Part shown: piece by piece, positions 48,804 to 59,393 of the stretch
Position numbering within the stretch: the first letter of the stretch is position 1
How the letters are laid out: every line of letters starts with the position of its first letter
Assembly (NCBI GenBank): GCA_030374805.1
Contig: JARGSG010000241.1
Span: forward strand, 327,391 to 391,390
Source of the DNA: Gracilaria gracilis
Lineage: Eukaryota; Rhodophyta; Florideophyceae; Gracilariales; Gracilariaceae
Direction of reading: 5' to 3'
Length of the DNA stretch: 64,000 nt
Notes under the pieces: generated by a model
Databases searched by the model: none
The model's input: the letters and a program-made list of their open reading frames with translations, nothing else
Told to the model about the DNA's origin: nothing
Program-made: the position numbers and the translations under genes

Positions 48804-49801
48804 GGACATGATGAAGAAGACTGGCAATGATCTATGTGGTATTTACCAGACGAGGAATTGAACTGCGCTATGAAGTTTTGGCCAGTGGCGTATCCATTTA
48901 ATGCCCGAAGCTTAGGAGGCTCATATTTATTCCCCATCAGATGACCTGTTTTCGTGAATTAATTAACACCACAAGGTCTCTCGCAGAGAAGGTGGGCAAT
49001 TAATTATTTGTACGATAATCCTGATAACAAGTTGGAGAGCCATACATGATTGCAAACATGATTGCAAAAATCCTCGCAACTCTGATTGGAATATGCGACG
49101 TGGCTTTTATTGGGGTCAATTGAAATCACAAGAACGGTTGATAACCTTTTGGCCTTCAAGTTCGCTGTTTTACTACTTGGCTGCTCTTCTCAATATAAGT
49201 AGAATGAAGGAAGAAATTTCACATGGGATGAGATGAAGTCGGCCTTTCATCTAAAGATGAATAAATAATTTCGTAAAGCAATGGTGAGACAAATGAGACA
49301 AATGAAACGCAAAGTATACAAGAACTTATGGATGAAACTTGATGAAGGCATCCGAGAAAAGCTATGAAAGTGAGAACGCTATAGATGCGACCGTGAGCCA
49401 ATTTTCATAAAACACTAGAGCCGGATACTAACAAATATGAAAGAATTGTAGGAAATTGTAATGTGATGGATTGGGCATTGGAGGATTTTAAAGTAAGAAA
49501 AGCAACAAAGTCTAAATATAAAATAGAAGTGGAAAGAATCGCACCGTTACGACTTCTTTTTCGATCGGAAAGAATCGCAGCATGAGCGGCCACTCAAAAT
49601 GAAAATGAAAATGCTGATTACAATTCACAGCCTGCTTCTTCTCAACCTGGAGATGGCAGCACAAGCAATTCAACGTTAGAGGATACTAAAAACGAAATAG
49701 GAAAGCTGCATACGTTGAACGAAACCATCAAGAAGAAGGCGTTGAACGAAACTATCAAGAAGAAAGCGGTGCCCATGGATACGAAGTTAAAAGAAAATTG
49801 A
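48804..49801 (+). pseudogene. Decayed gene in duplicated segment, copy 1
   Basis: Protein-like stretches appear in succession with stops between them: MWYLPDEELNCAMKFW and FNARSLGGSYLFPI (48,804-48,944), and FTWDEMKSAFHLKMNK, a stop, then KVYKNLWMKLDEGI (49,203-49,371). A hydrophilic tail with two LNETIKKKA repeats follows, ending at 49,801. The FTWDEMKSAF ... KNLWMKL segment faintly recalls SANT/MADF-type helices, but no family is certain. Copy 2 carries the same stops, so the gene was already broken before the duplication. Confidence 0.35.
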
Positions 49802-50291
49802 GGAGAAAAAGGCGGCATTACAAACATTTTAATAAAGCTACCGGCGTACCTGAGGTATTCAAGGGCCCTGAGAGTTGCCCTTTCCAATGAATGGATGTCC
49901 TCCACCTCCTTTTTCAGACCACCTTTGAAAAGTCCCAACTTTTCCGACTATTCATTGTATACCTGTCATGAAACATGTAACTGTTTAACCTCAAGGAAGC
50001 GATTCCAAACCTCGCTATATAAAGAGATTTGAGTTCACTACTAATTCTTTCGATTCCCCAACGAGAACAACACTCACCATCGAAACAGAAACCCATCTGT
50101 AGATACCCTATTTCATGGTTATTCCATAGTCGTAGTGTTCCTCTTCCGCACAGAAAGCAATTTTCGATGCTAATTGCACCTCCTAACATTAAACTATTCT
50201 CACGGCCGTCATAGTGAAAAAATAGATAACCTCTTCACAAAAGAGAACCAAACGTCAAACTGAATATCGAAAATCCTTTATAACCAATAGC
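49802..50291. other. Spacer within duplicated segment, copy 1
   Basis: No supported gene. Short frames on both strands (minus 49,914-50,189; plus 50,029-50,214) are mirror images of one another in position, and neither has a domain. The same sequence lies at about 60,940-61,430. Confidence 0.45.
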
Positions 50292-53200
50292 TACTTTTCA
50301 CCAGACAAGTTTCCCAATCTTGCTGGTCAAGTCTGTTGAACCCTGGAGTAAAGCTATATCCACTGAACTTCAGAAATTCGAAACTCATAAACGCTTCCTT
50401 CCATAACATCCAATGCTTTACAAAACAGCCATTATTGCGAACATCTGTTCAAACTGTTGAAAACAGCCAGCATTGTGGAGATCCTTCAAACTGTTCGAGA
50501 ATAGATGGCACCCGTTAGTAGTACATAATACACATGGTGAAGAATTGCTGATGTGTGTATCTATATGCCGTGAATTACTTTAGTAAACGTGGGATACGTG
50601 TGAAGTGCAAAAAGGTGTTTTACACGTGGCACTTCGACTCTCCTTTCACTGTAGCCGGTGTCCGTTTCATTAAAATGCACTTGTGGGCCACTTGTGCGCG
50701 ATATAATTTCAGGTGCCACATGACGGAGCCATGTCCTAGGACATGGCGAAAACTTGGTTCATGTTCGTGCAAAGCGCGCGGGATGTTTCCAAAAAATTGG
50801 TATTTGTTTACAAAAACCCTTTTTGAAAATTCCGTGATGCTTTTCACCAGACAAGTTTCCCAATCTTGCTGGTCAAGTCTGTTGCACCCTGGAGTAAAGC
50901 TATATCCACTGAACTTCAGAAATTCGAAACTCATAAACGCTTCCTTCCATAACATCCAATGCTTTACAAAACAGCCATTATTGTGAACATCTGTTCAAAC
51001 TGTTGAAAACAGCCAGCATTGTGGAGATCCTTCAAACTGTTCGAGAATAGATGGCACCCGTTAGTAGTACATAATACACATGGTGAAGAATTGCTGATGT
51101 GTGTATCTATATGCCGTAAATTACTTTAGTAAACGTGGGATACGTGTGAAGTGCAAAAAGGTGTTTTACACGTGGCACTTCGACTCTCCTTTCACTGTAG
51201 CCGGTGTCCGTTTCATTAAAGTTGCATTTGTGGGCCACTTGTGCGCGATATAATTTCAGGTGCCACATGACGGAGCCATGTCCTAGGACATGGCGAAAAC
51301 TTGGTTCATGTTCGTGCAAAGCGCGCGGGATGTTTCCAAAAAATTGGTATTTATTTACAAAAACTTTTTTTGAGAATTCCGTGATGCTTTTCACCAGACA
51401 AGTTTCCCAATCTTGCTGGTCAAGTCGGCTGAACCCTGGAGTAAAGCTATATCCACTGAACTTCAGAAATTCGAAACTCATAAACGCTTCCTTCCATAAC
51501 ATCCAATGCTTTACAAAACAGTCATTATTGTGAACATCTGTTCAAACTGTTGAAAACATCCCGCATTGTGGAGATCCTTCAAACCGTTCGAGAATAGATG
51601 GCACCCGTTAGTAGTACATAATACACATGGTGAAGAATTGCTGATGTGTGTATCTATATCCCGTAAATTACTTTAGTAAACGTGGGATACGTGTGAAGTG
51701 CAAAAAGGTGTTTTACACGTGGCACTTCGACTCTCCTTTCACTGTAGCCGGTGTCCGTTTCATTAAAGTTGCATTTGTGGGCCACTTGTGCGCGATATAA
51801 TTTCAGGTGCCACATGACGGAGCCATGTCCTAGGACATGGCGAAAACTTGGTTCATGTTCCTGCAAAGCGCGCGGGATGTTTTCAAAAAATTGGTATTTA
51901 TTTACAAAAACTTTTTCTGAAAATTCCGTTATGCAAGAACATGAACCACTTTTTCATGGTGTCCTAGGACATGAAGCATTCAAGTTATATTTTGGGACAA
52001 GAGCCCCTGGTCATACACCATGGACGAATGCGGACGCGGAGCAATGTGTTGAGGAGGCCATGTCCTAGGACATGGCGAAAACTTGGTTCATGTTCGTGCA
52101 AAGCGCGCGGAATGTTTCCAAAAAATTGGTATTTATTTACAAAAACTTTTTCTGAAAATTCCGTGATGCAAGAACATGAACCACTTTTTCATGGTGTCCT
52201 AGGACATGAAGCATTCAAGTTATATTTTGGGACAAGAGCCCCTGGTCATACACCATGGACGAATGCGGACGCGGAGCAATGTGTTGAGGAGGCCATGTCC
52301 TAGGACATGGCGAAAACTTGGTTCATGTTCCTGCAAAGCGCGCGGGATGTTTCCAAAAAATTGGTATTTATTTACAAAAACTTTTTTTGAGAATTCCGTG
52401 ATGCTTTTCACCAGACAAGTTTCCCAATCTTGCTGGTCAAGTCGGCTGAACCCTGGAGTAAAGCTATATCCACTGAACTTCAGAAATTCGAAACTCATAA
52501 ACGCTTCCTTCCATAACATCCAATGCTTTACAAAACAGCCATTATTGTGAACATCTGTTCAAACTGTTGAAAACATCCAGCATTGTGGAGATCCTTCAAA
52601 CCGTTCGAGAATAGATGGCACCCGTTAGTAGTACATAATACACATGGTGAAGAATTGCTGATGTGTGTATCTATATGCCGTAAATTACTTTAGTAAACGT
52701 GGGATACGTGTGAAGTGCAAAAAGGTGTTTTACACGTGGCACTTCGACTCTCCTTTCACTGTAGCCGGTGTCCGTTTCATTAAAGTTGCATTTGTGGGCC
52801 ACTTGTGCGCGATATAATTTCAGGTGCCACATGACGGAGCCATGTCCTAGGACATGGCGAAAACTTGGTTCATGTTCGTGCAAAGCGCGCGGGATGTTTC
52901 CAAAAAATTGGTATTTATTTACAAAAACTTTTTCTGAAAATTCCGTGATGCAAGAACATGAACCACTTTTTCATGGTGTCCTAGGACATGAAGCATTCAA
53001 GTTATATTTTGGGACAAGAGCCCCTGGTCATACACCATGGACGAATGCGGACGCGGAGCAATGTGTTGAGGAGGCCATGTCCTAGGACATGGCGAAAACT
53101 TGGTTCATGTTCGTGCAAAGCGCGCGGAATGTTTCCAAAAAATTGGTATTTATTTACAAAATCTTTTTCTGAAAATTCCGTGATGCAAGAACATGAACCA

Positions 53201-54720
53201 CTTTTTCATGGTGTCCTAGGACATGAAGCATTCAAGTTATATTTTGGGACAAGAGCCCCTGGTCATACACCATGGACGAATGCGGACGCGGAGCAATGTG
53301 TTGAGGAGGCCATGTCCTAGGACATGGCGAAAACTTGGTTCATGTTCCTGCAAAGCGCGCGGGATGTTTCCAAAAAATTGGTATTTATTTACAAAATCTT
53401 TTTCTGAAAATTCCGTGATGCAAGAACATGAACCACTTTTTCATGGTGTCCTAGGACATGAAGCATTCAAGTTATATTTTGGGACAAGAGCCCCTGGTCA
53501 TACACCATGGACGAATGCGGACGCGGAGCAATGTGTTGAGGGGGCCATGTCCTAGGACATGGCGAAAACTTGGTTCATGTTCGTGCAAAGCGCGCGGGAT
53601 GTTTTCAAAAAATTGGTATTTATTTACAAAAACTTTTTTTGAGAATTCCGTGATGCTTTTCACCAGACAAGTTTCCCAATCTTGCTGGTCAAGTCGGCTG
53701 AACCCTGGAGTAAAGCTATATCCACTGAACTTCAGAAATTCGAAACTCATAAACGCTTCCTTCCATAACAATCAATGCTTTACAAAACAGCCATTATTGT
53801 GAACATCTGTTCAAACTGTTGAAAACAGCCAGCATTGTGGAGATCCTTCAAACCGTTCGAGAATAAATGGCACCCGTTAGTAGTACATAATACACATGGT
53901 GAAGAATTGCTGATGTGTGTATCTATATGCCGTAAATTACTTTAGTAAACGTGGGATACGTGTGAAGTGCAAAAAGGTGTTTTACACGTGGTCTTTCGAC
54001 TCTCCTTTCACTGTGGCCGGTGTCCGTTTCATTAAAATTGCACTTGTGGGCCACTTGTGCGCGATATAATTTCAGGTGCCACATAACGGAGCCATGTCCT
54101 AGGACATGGCGAAAACTTGGTTCATGTTCGTGCAAAGCGCGCGGGATGTTTCCAAAAAATTGGTATTTATTTACAAAATCTTTTTCTGAAAATTCCGTGA
54201 TGCAAGAACATGAACCACTTTTTCATGGTGTCCTAGGACATGAAGCATTCAAGTTATATTTTGGGACAAGAGCCCCTGGTCATACACCATGGACGAATGC
54301 GGACGCGGAGCAATGTGTTGAGGAGGCCATGTCCTAGGACATGGCGAAAACTTGGTTCATGTTCGTGCAAAGCGCGCGGAATGTTTCCAAAAAATTGGTA
54401 TTTATTTACAAAAACTTTTTCTGAAAATTCCGTGATGCAAGAACATGAACCACTTTTTCATGGTGTCCTAGGACATGAAGCATTCAAGTTATATTTTGGG
54501 ACAAGAGCCCCTGGTCATACACCATGGACGAATGCGGACGCGGAGCAATGTGTTGAGGAGGCCATGTCCTAGGACATGGCGAAAACTTGGTTCATGTTCG
54601 TGCAAAGCGCGCGGGATGTTTCCAAAAAAATTGGTATTTATTTACAAAAACTAAAACTTTTTCTGAAAATTCCGTGATGCAAGAACATGAACCACTTTTT
54701 CATGGTGTCCTAGGACATGG
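50292..54720. repeat. Array of 547-bp and 235-bp units with 20-bp palindromes, copy 1
   Basis: The perfect palindrome GCCATGTCCTAGGACATGGC starts at 50728, 51275, 51822, 52057, 52292, 52839, 53074, 53309, 53544, 54091, 54326 and 54561. The intervals are 547, 547, 235, 235, 547, 235, 235, 235, 547, 235 and 235 bases. Both unit types share about 115 bases after the palindrome (ending CCGTGATGC) and then differ. The long unit carries about 430 bases beginning TTTTCACCAGACAAG. The short unit carries an inverted arm plus about 95 bases ending in GGAGG. Open frames across the units change with spacing and are not genes. Confidence 0.93.
54562..54720. mobile_element. MITE-like inverted-repeat element
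   Basis: The left 38 bases starting CCATGTCCTAGGACA and the reverse complement of the right 38 bases match at 32 positions, with the outer 15 identical. The 83-base middle is AT-rich. The whole can fold as one long hairpin and has the size and shape of a miniature inverted-repeat transposon. The same hairpin occurs inside every 235-bp unit. I see no clear target duplication, and no transposase here shares these ends (the Harbinger-like element ends are unrelated). Confidence 0.45.
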
Positions 54721-55129
54721 TTCCACCCCGTGTTGAAGTTGTACACTTCAAGACTCCGCCCAGAAGCCATCCTGATTTATTGTGCTTATTCCTGTATTCC
54801 TTAAAACCAAGATTTCTATTATGCACAAACGTGACATATTGGTCTTTGCAAGCGCCCCGTACTCACTTCATTGCGTAGGCTAAATCGTATAACACGCCTT
54901 GCCACTACCGAAACTACACCAAGGGTTCCATGCGCAACGGCGGCGAAAAGCAACACGACGACTTGAACACCTCAATTCGTGAAATCTGCTCTAAAAAGGA
55001 TTCCGCGCCAAATCTCTACCGTGTCGTTGTTGTTTCGATTGAAGTGCAGGGAGTGGAAGGGAAGGAGAAGGAGCGGTTCGCAGTGTGAGATATAAACAAT
55101 GTGGAAATAACTATGGTGTTGGCTACGCA
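54721..55129. other. Conserved right part of duplicated segment, copy 1
   Basis: Unique sequence shared with 63,592-63,998. It contains a small inverted repeat (GAAGTTGTACACTTC near 54,734) and no convincing gene. It may include promoter sequence for the gene at 55,422, as it lies immediately upstream. Confidence 0.45.
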
Positions 55130-55170
55130 TGATGGTGCCTCGGAACGGGACTGTACTGGCGGGCAAAGAA

Positions 55171-55203
55171 AGATGTCATCTTCGCATCTTCTAGATGACA
55201 TCT
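55171..55203 (+). promoter_or_regulatory. Stem-loop upstream of the two-Myb gene
   Basis: AGATGTCATCT (55,171-55,181) and AGATGACATCT (55,193-55,203) form a perfect 11-bp stem with an 11-base loop, about 220 bases before the start codon. It lies just outside the duplicated segment. It could be a binding site for a dimeric factor or a 5'-UTR hairpin; function is unknown. Confidence 0.4.
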
Positions 55204-55421
55204 TGTAGCGAATCTTAAAATAAAACTTGTGAAAAACGAAAAAATCCTAATCCAAAACACACGAATGAAAAACATGTTCCAAGCAAGCCGTTGCGAAGGT
55301 ACCTCAAAACCCATTTCGTGCTCTAGATCGGCACTTCCTCGTCCGATTCACTCGGAGAGCGACCGAGCGGCGGAGCACATTCGAATTTCTTCCCGTTGGA
55401 GAGTCTCATATCACACAGAAA

Positions 55422-57091
55422 ATGTCTGGTAAGAACTGGATGTCCGAGGAGGACCAGCAATTGCGGGACGCAGCCTTAGAGGAAGCACATAGTGGCTCTG
55501 GGAAGCACTTGGAGCTCAATTTCTGGGAGACTTTGGCAAATAATCAACTTCTTCCTCGGGATCGGAATCCGGGAGAGTGTTGGGAGAGATACAAGAAGAT
55601 TAGTGAGGAACATACGAATTTTCCCCGGAAAAAAGGCGAGGACCTCACAAGATATCATCCCCTTGGGTCAATTTAGGGACGGAGGTGGAGATTCAGAGGA
55701 GATAACAGCCCAGTTTGAGGCCAGAGACACCGTGGCTGCCAAGTCCGCAGTTCCAGTGAAATCTCTTGGGGCGGTTATTAATTTCTGCGGCAGTGAACGT
55801 CACTTTCGCGAAAGCTTCCATGAAGAACATCGTGAGCGGAAAGAGTTTGTGAATCTTGAATATGGAGGTCGCTCGAAAGAAGATCTTGAACGGAAAGAGC
55901 TTGTGAATCGTGAAGGTGGAGGTCATTCGAAGAAACATCGTGAACGGAAAGAGCTTGCAAAACTTGAAAATTTAGGTCCTGCAACATGTGACCGAGGTTC
56001 TGAGCCTCAGCTGAAAGAGAATGTGGACTTCCCGCAAGTGGTCAGCTGTCTTCTCTCAGTAGCGGAATTGCCTGGCATTCGCAAAGTTCTTGATGTTGGA
56101 ATGTCCGGGAAGTTTATTGAAGAGTGCGTGAAGAAGTGCTACGGGATAAAACAAGCTGGAATTCTTCGAGAGCATCTCTCAGCTAAAGTACAATGCATGG
56201 AAGCGAAAGGCCTAGTTTTCACGCTTAGGAACGACATGCAATTGAATGAAATCTCTGAGAAACAACTCTATTCTCTACTAGATAGGAGCACATACATCTT
56301 CATTAATGGAAGTAACAGTGCTTTGACAACAAGACTGTTTAGAGCTGTTATCTCTCTGGTGAAATCCACCGTTCTTAGTGGCTCAGGTGAAGTTCATGTG
56401 CTGAAAAAGCTGGGTTCGAATTGCAAATCTCGTTTTGTGAAATGGAAGCCTTTCTTGAATGAAGACATCTTCAGGAGCGAAATGAAGTCATTGAAAGAGT
56501 ATATGATCGAAAGGTACAATGGGGCCAGAGGGTTGTCTATTGACCAGTTAGGTGTTTCATCCCTGTTAACCTCCGTCCAACATATCATTGACAGGGAGGA
56601 GGAGAAACTTGATGAAGTTTTCACCCAATATAATTTGCCTCGGTCAAGAAACGGAGAAGAATTTGGCCAGCAACCTTGATAAAGTGAAAGGCAATGAGGC
56701 TGATGAGATATTGAAGATTCATCTGTTTTCTGACGATGATTCAGATGATGGTGTTGCTCAGAAGAGATCAAGGACCAGTAAGGAAAAAAAGAGATCTCTT
56801 GGGTGGAACCAAAAGTTTTCAACTACGGGCGAGGCCTCTGAACTGCAACTGAGGACTGGTTCATTCTCACCCAGGGAAGACAAATTACTACGCCAAGGTA
56901 TTGAACAGTATGGAGTCGGGAGCTGGAGTCGTATGCAGAAGGAGTTGTTTATTCCAAATGGATTTGTACGACTTCAAACCAGTCTAAAGGATAGAGCCCG
57001 AATGCTAGGATACGTGAGCATCAGAAAGAGGAGGACGAAAAGGAAGGCAGTTTCTCCTCCCCTACTGGAGTTTGACGATAGTAGTTCCTGA
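55422..57091 (+). CDS. Two-Myb protein with telobox-like C-terminal domain
   Basis: Likely a nuclear DNA-binding protein, possibly of telomere repeats. The start is AAAATGTCTGG at 55,422. An N-terminal SANT/Myb-like domain spans residues 4-62 (NWMSEEDQQL, FWETLA, then GECWERYKKI, with Trp at 6, 35 and 53). Next come three 18-residue ERKE repeats (55,831-55,974). A helical region of about 200 residues follows (56,030-56,640), then an acidic DDDSDDG patch. The second Myb (56,857-57,012) has FSPREDKLLRQGIEQYG, GSWSRM and then TSLKDRARML, in the place of the VDLKDKWRN telobox of plant TRFL and animal TRF proteins. A basic RKRRTKRKA tail follows. The frame moves +1 twice (near 55,674 and 56,677). 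Candidate introns that would explain this are 49 bases ending CTCACAAG at about 55,651, or 43 bases GTGTTT...TTGACAG near 56,551-56,593. A third +1 change would extend the protein to 57,269. Total length is about 555-615 residues. Confidence 0.6.
55831..55974 (+). repeat. 54-bp tandem repeat inside the two-Myb gene
   Basis: Units start at 55,831, 55,885 and 55,939 (CGTGAGCGGAAAGAG, CTTGAACGGAAAGAG, CGTGAACGGAAAGAG), 2.7 copies in all. They encode charged 18-residue repeats beginning ERKE[FL]. The length, a multiple of three, keeps the frame open, which supports this being coding sequence. Confidence 0.85.
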
Positions 57092-57556
57092 GTGGCCCTC
57101 TCCACTTGAGGAAAGAATGAAAAAGAAGTTCACGATTCAAATACATATACCTGAAAGCATTTTCAATGGTTTAGATCGGTGTGATAATGCGAGCGCGCTA
57201 GAGAACACGCCAGATTCAGCAGCTGAAGCCAGACGCTTTCAGGAAGCTTTAGTATTCTTGGATAGGTGATTATTTTGTTTTCTTACGGTACTTTTTGTAA
57301 AAAAATCGTAATCGTGCACAAACGCAGGCCGTCTAGTCGTTCATTCTCTCATACCTCTCCTGGATCTCTGCAACCGAAAAACCGATCCCTCCTTTTAGTT
57401 TCTTTGTTCCGAGGCATCCGAATCATTATGATGTCCCATATACATTCTTCAACGAAGGAGAGAATGCCCATTCTCCTTTCGTTGTACAACGATCCTTCGT
57501 GTATCAAGAATGAAAGTCTCGCCACCTGACACCTGGTTACCACAGTTTTCTGTTGG
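57092..57556 (+). other. Region between two-Myb gene and next gene
   Basis: A protein-like frame continues from the two-Myb gene to a TGA at 57,267-57,269 if one base is skipped at the TCC TGA G at 57,086-57,092 (reading EWPSPLEERMKKKF onward). It may be a C-terminal extension. 57,270-57,509 has no convincing coding signal. An ATG at 57,510 opens a 45-codon frame (MKVSPPDTWLPQF) that ends at TGA 57,645 and is an alternative N-terminus for the next gene. Confidence 0.35.
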
Positions 57557-58588
57557 ATGTCGCGAATGGAAACGTATGTCCGCAATTTCTATTGGTTTCC
57601 CCCCCGATCAAACGTTACCACAGGCTTGGGTTTCTTGTGAAACGTGAAGGCAAAGTATGCTTCCAGTTTAACCGATCTCGTGTTTCTAGAACAATCAGCC
57701 ACTACGAATATTCTAGTGAAAACAAACGACTTCTGGACTACTACTCTTCACGAAATGACAAAGTTCTTACGTTCTTGAAAGGAGAGCTGAAATTTATGCC
57801 AAGGACCAAGGTTTGCCACTATGAACAATGGATCGGAGGCATAGTTTTACAGCGCGCTCTTGAAACACAGCTCATCTTTGCATCGCTCTCGTGTAACACC
57901 CAAATTACTGGAAGCATGTAGGTGGGCGCAGAAAAACTCTTTAACTTCGCAACGAGGATTCGCTGGGGCTCCTAGTTTCGACCCATGCTACTTGGCTTGG
58001 GTACCGGCCCCAAAGCCCGAATCTATAATTTCCTGGTTGGATTATCTATCTCTACCACATTCTGTTGACGAAAGTACTCAACTAGAACGGATCTTCACAT
58101 ATCAAGGCAGTGGTACGTACTGCTGGCGCCCGATTTCGTTTCTGAGCATGTCGAAAGGGACGAAGAAAAGCCTTGGTTATGGTGAAGGAGAAGACACTTG
58201 TGTAAGCGTTCTAATTAACTCTAGGAGATATGAAGGCTGGTTACGCTCAGAACCGAAGCAAGTAGTCTCTACGAAACCTAGGTCTCTTGTTGCCTCGAAG
58301 GTAAGGGCGAAGCTTTTTGTCAAGTTCCGTTTCGGCGAGCAGTCTCTAAAAGGATGGGGCACAAGTTATTGCTTCTGTGAAATGGATATGGAAAACACTC
58401 TGTGCCTTTTCCTCCTTCCAAACTCTTTGAAGCAACACCTCGCTCAACACAACTATGCTCTACATAATGGTTTGGAGAGAAAATCAATGGTCTCTCACGA
58501 CTGGATAGGCAGGCTAAATGAAGATATTGAAGAATCTTTAACCAATATCTGTGATATAAGAAAGATATATGGTGTCCTGCGAAGCTGA
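57557..58588 (+). CDS. Uncharacterised protein, spliced or frame-changed
   Basis: I recognise no family. The best start is ATG 57,557. Removing a 50-base GTATGT...CCACAG intron (57,574-57,623) gives MSRMETLGFLVKREGKVCF and stays open to 57,921. A further +1 change near 57,919 (or a short intron such as 57,811-57,844) leads into the long frame that ends at TGA 58,588. The protein would be about 320-330 residues. It is soluble-looking and rich in W, Y and C: SFDPCYLAWVPAPKPES, GTYCWRPISF, then VRAKLFVKFRFGEQSLKGWG and CFCEMDME. There are no membrane segments and no obvious catalytic motif. An alternative start at 57,510 needs another +1 change near 57,645. It sits tail-to-tail with the gene at 58,629, about 40 bases away. 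Confidence 0.5.
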
Positions 58589-58628
58589 TTTTGCAAAAAA
58601 AAAGCTTCATCTATTCTTCTGATCTTAT

Positions 58629-59393
58629 TCAATGACTTCTGCCCTCGAAGCCACTGCAAAAGTAAGTAGACGGGGAACGGAGAAAACAGAATTGTTCTTC
58701 TGAAATGCAGTCCGCAGCGTCATTCCTTTGGGTTTCCCCACCATCATTTGTGCCGTCGTAAAAGTAGATTCTGTCTTTGCCGTTAGTGGCCTTGAACAGA
58801 ACGCCTGAAATAAAGTGAGTTTCGGAAGATTTAAGTTCGTATCCTAAGAATGCCAGAATTTTCAACTCATATCCATTGGAAGAAAATGTACGGGTTTCAC
58901 CAAGAAGCTCTTTAAGTACTTGAACATTTGGGTTTGAAACTTTTTCATCTAGGTGAAATACAAGGCATCCTTCAACCACACGGCCGTTCTTGAGAATAAC
59001 GAGGTCGTGAAGAAATTCAGCAAAAGTAGATGAAGTCTTGCGATCCCTCAAGCAATCTTTCAAGCAATCATCAGATATCATTATCCTCCTGAACTCCAAT
59101 TGAGATAGTAAGCTACAGTGTCCCTTTGCGCCGAGCAGTCTTGGGAGGATATACCAAACTACTTCGTTTATGTTCAAGAAGGGATTTTTCTTACATGGGT
59201 CCCAAAAACGAGGAAGGGGCTTTCCTCTTGGCCTGTAAAAGCTCGAAAGATCTTGGATTAGAACTCGCAAGTAGTTCGAGATTCGCTGATGAAAACGTTC
59301 ACGGTAGTGATTCACTCCAATTGAGAATAAACTTTGCATTATGACGCACACCACTATAGCTCCTGGAGCTTTGAAGGCGTACGAATATCCCAT
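58629..59393 (-). CDS. Uncharacterised 254-residue protein
   Basis: The frame is uninterrupted from ATG 59,393 to its stop at 58,629. No family is recognised. The middle is mixed helical (NYLRVLIQDLSSFY, INEVVWYILPRLLG). The C-terminal third has a beta-rich pattern ending THFISGVLFKATNG then IYFYDGTNDGGE. A His followed by an Asp in this spacing loosely recalls the end of papain-like/ubiquitin-hydrolase folds, but no matching Cys motif is present, so I assign no function. An alternative N-terminus starts at ATG 59,430 in another frame (MLFKKELFGKTDNG) and joins this frame by a +1 change at the CCG TGA A (59,304-59,298), giving 266 residues. The 5' end lies only about 120 bases from the second telomere-like tract. 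Confidence 0.55.
   Translation of the reverse strand: MGYSYAFKAPGAIVVCVIMQSLFSIGVNHYRERFHQRISNYLRVLIQDLSSFYRPRGKPLPRFWDPCKKNPFLNINEVVWYILPRLLGAKGHCSLLSQLEFRRIMISDDCLKDCLRDRKTSSTFAEFLHDLVILKNGRVVEGCLVFHLDEKVSNPNVQVLKELLGETRTFSSNGYELKILAFLGYELKSSETHFISGVLFKATNGKDRIYFYDGTNDGGETQRNDAADCISEEQFCFLRSPSTYFCSGFEGRSH

Larger units (their letters stand above)
48396..55129. repeat. Subtelomeric segmental duplication, copy 1
   Basis: This segment recurs at 59,532-63,998 with near-identical sequence apart from scattered single-base changes, homopolymer differences and a different number of internal 547/235-bp units. The left edge is GTTTAGTTAAGCCCACTACG next to telomere-like repeats in both copies. The right edge is GGCTACGCA, after which copy 1 reads TGATGG and copy 2 reads AC at the window end. 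The offset between copies is 11,136-11,138 bases at the left side. Confidence 0.93.

Noticed and set aside
51751..54572. 105-114-codon frames repeated through the 235-bp and 547-bp units
   Set aside because: Unit lengths are not multiples of three, so the frame rotates between units, and each frame reads straight through the palindrome. No consistent protein is encoded.
50728..54580. CRISPR array
   Set aside because: The regularly spaced palindrome superficially suggests one, but spacers are hundreds of bases long and themselves repeated, and the context is eukaryotic.
58629..59393. Ubiquitin-specific protease
   Set aside because: Only a loose His...Asp pattern at the C-terminus fits. The Cys box does not match in motif or spacing in either candidate N-terminus.
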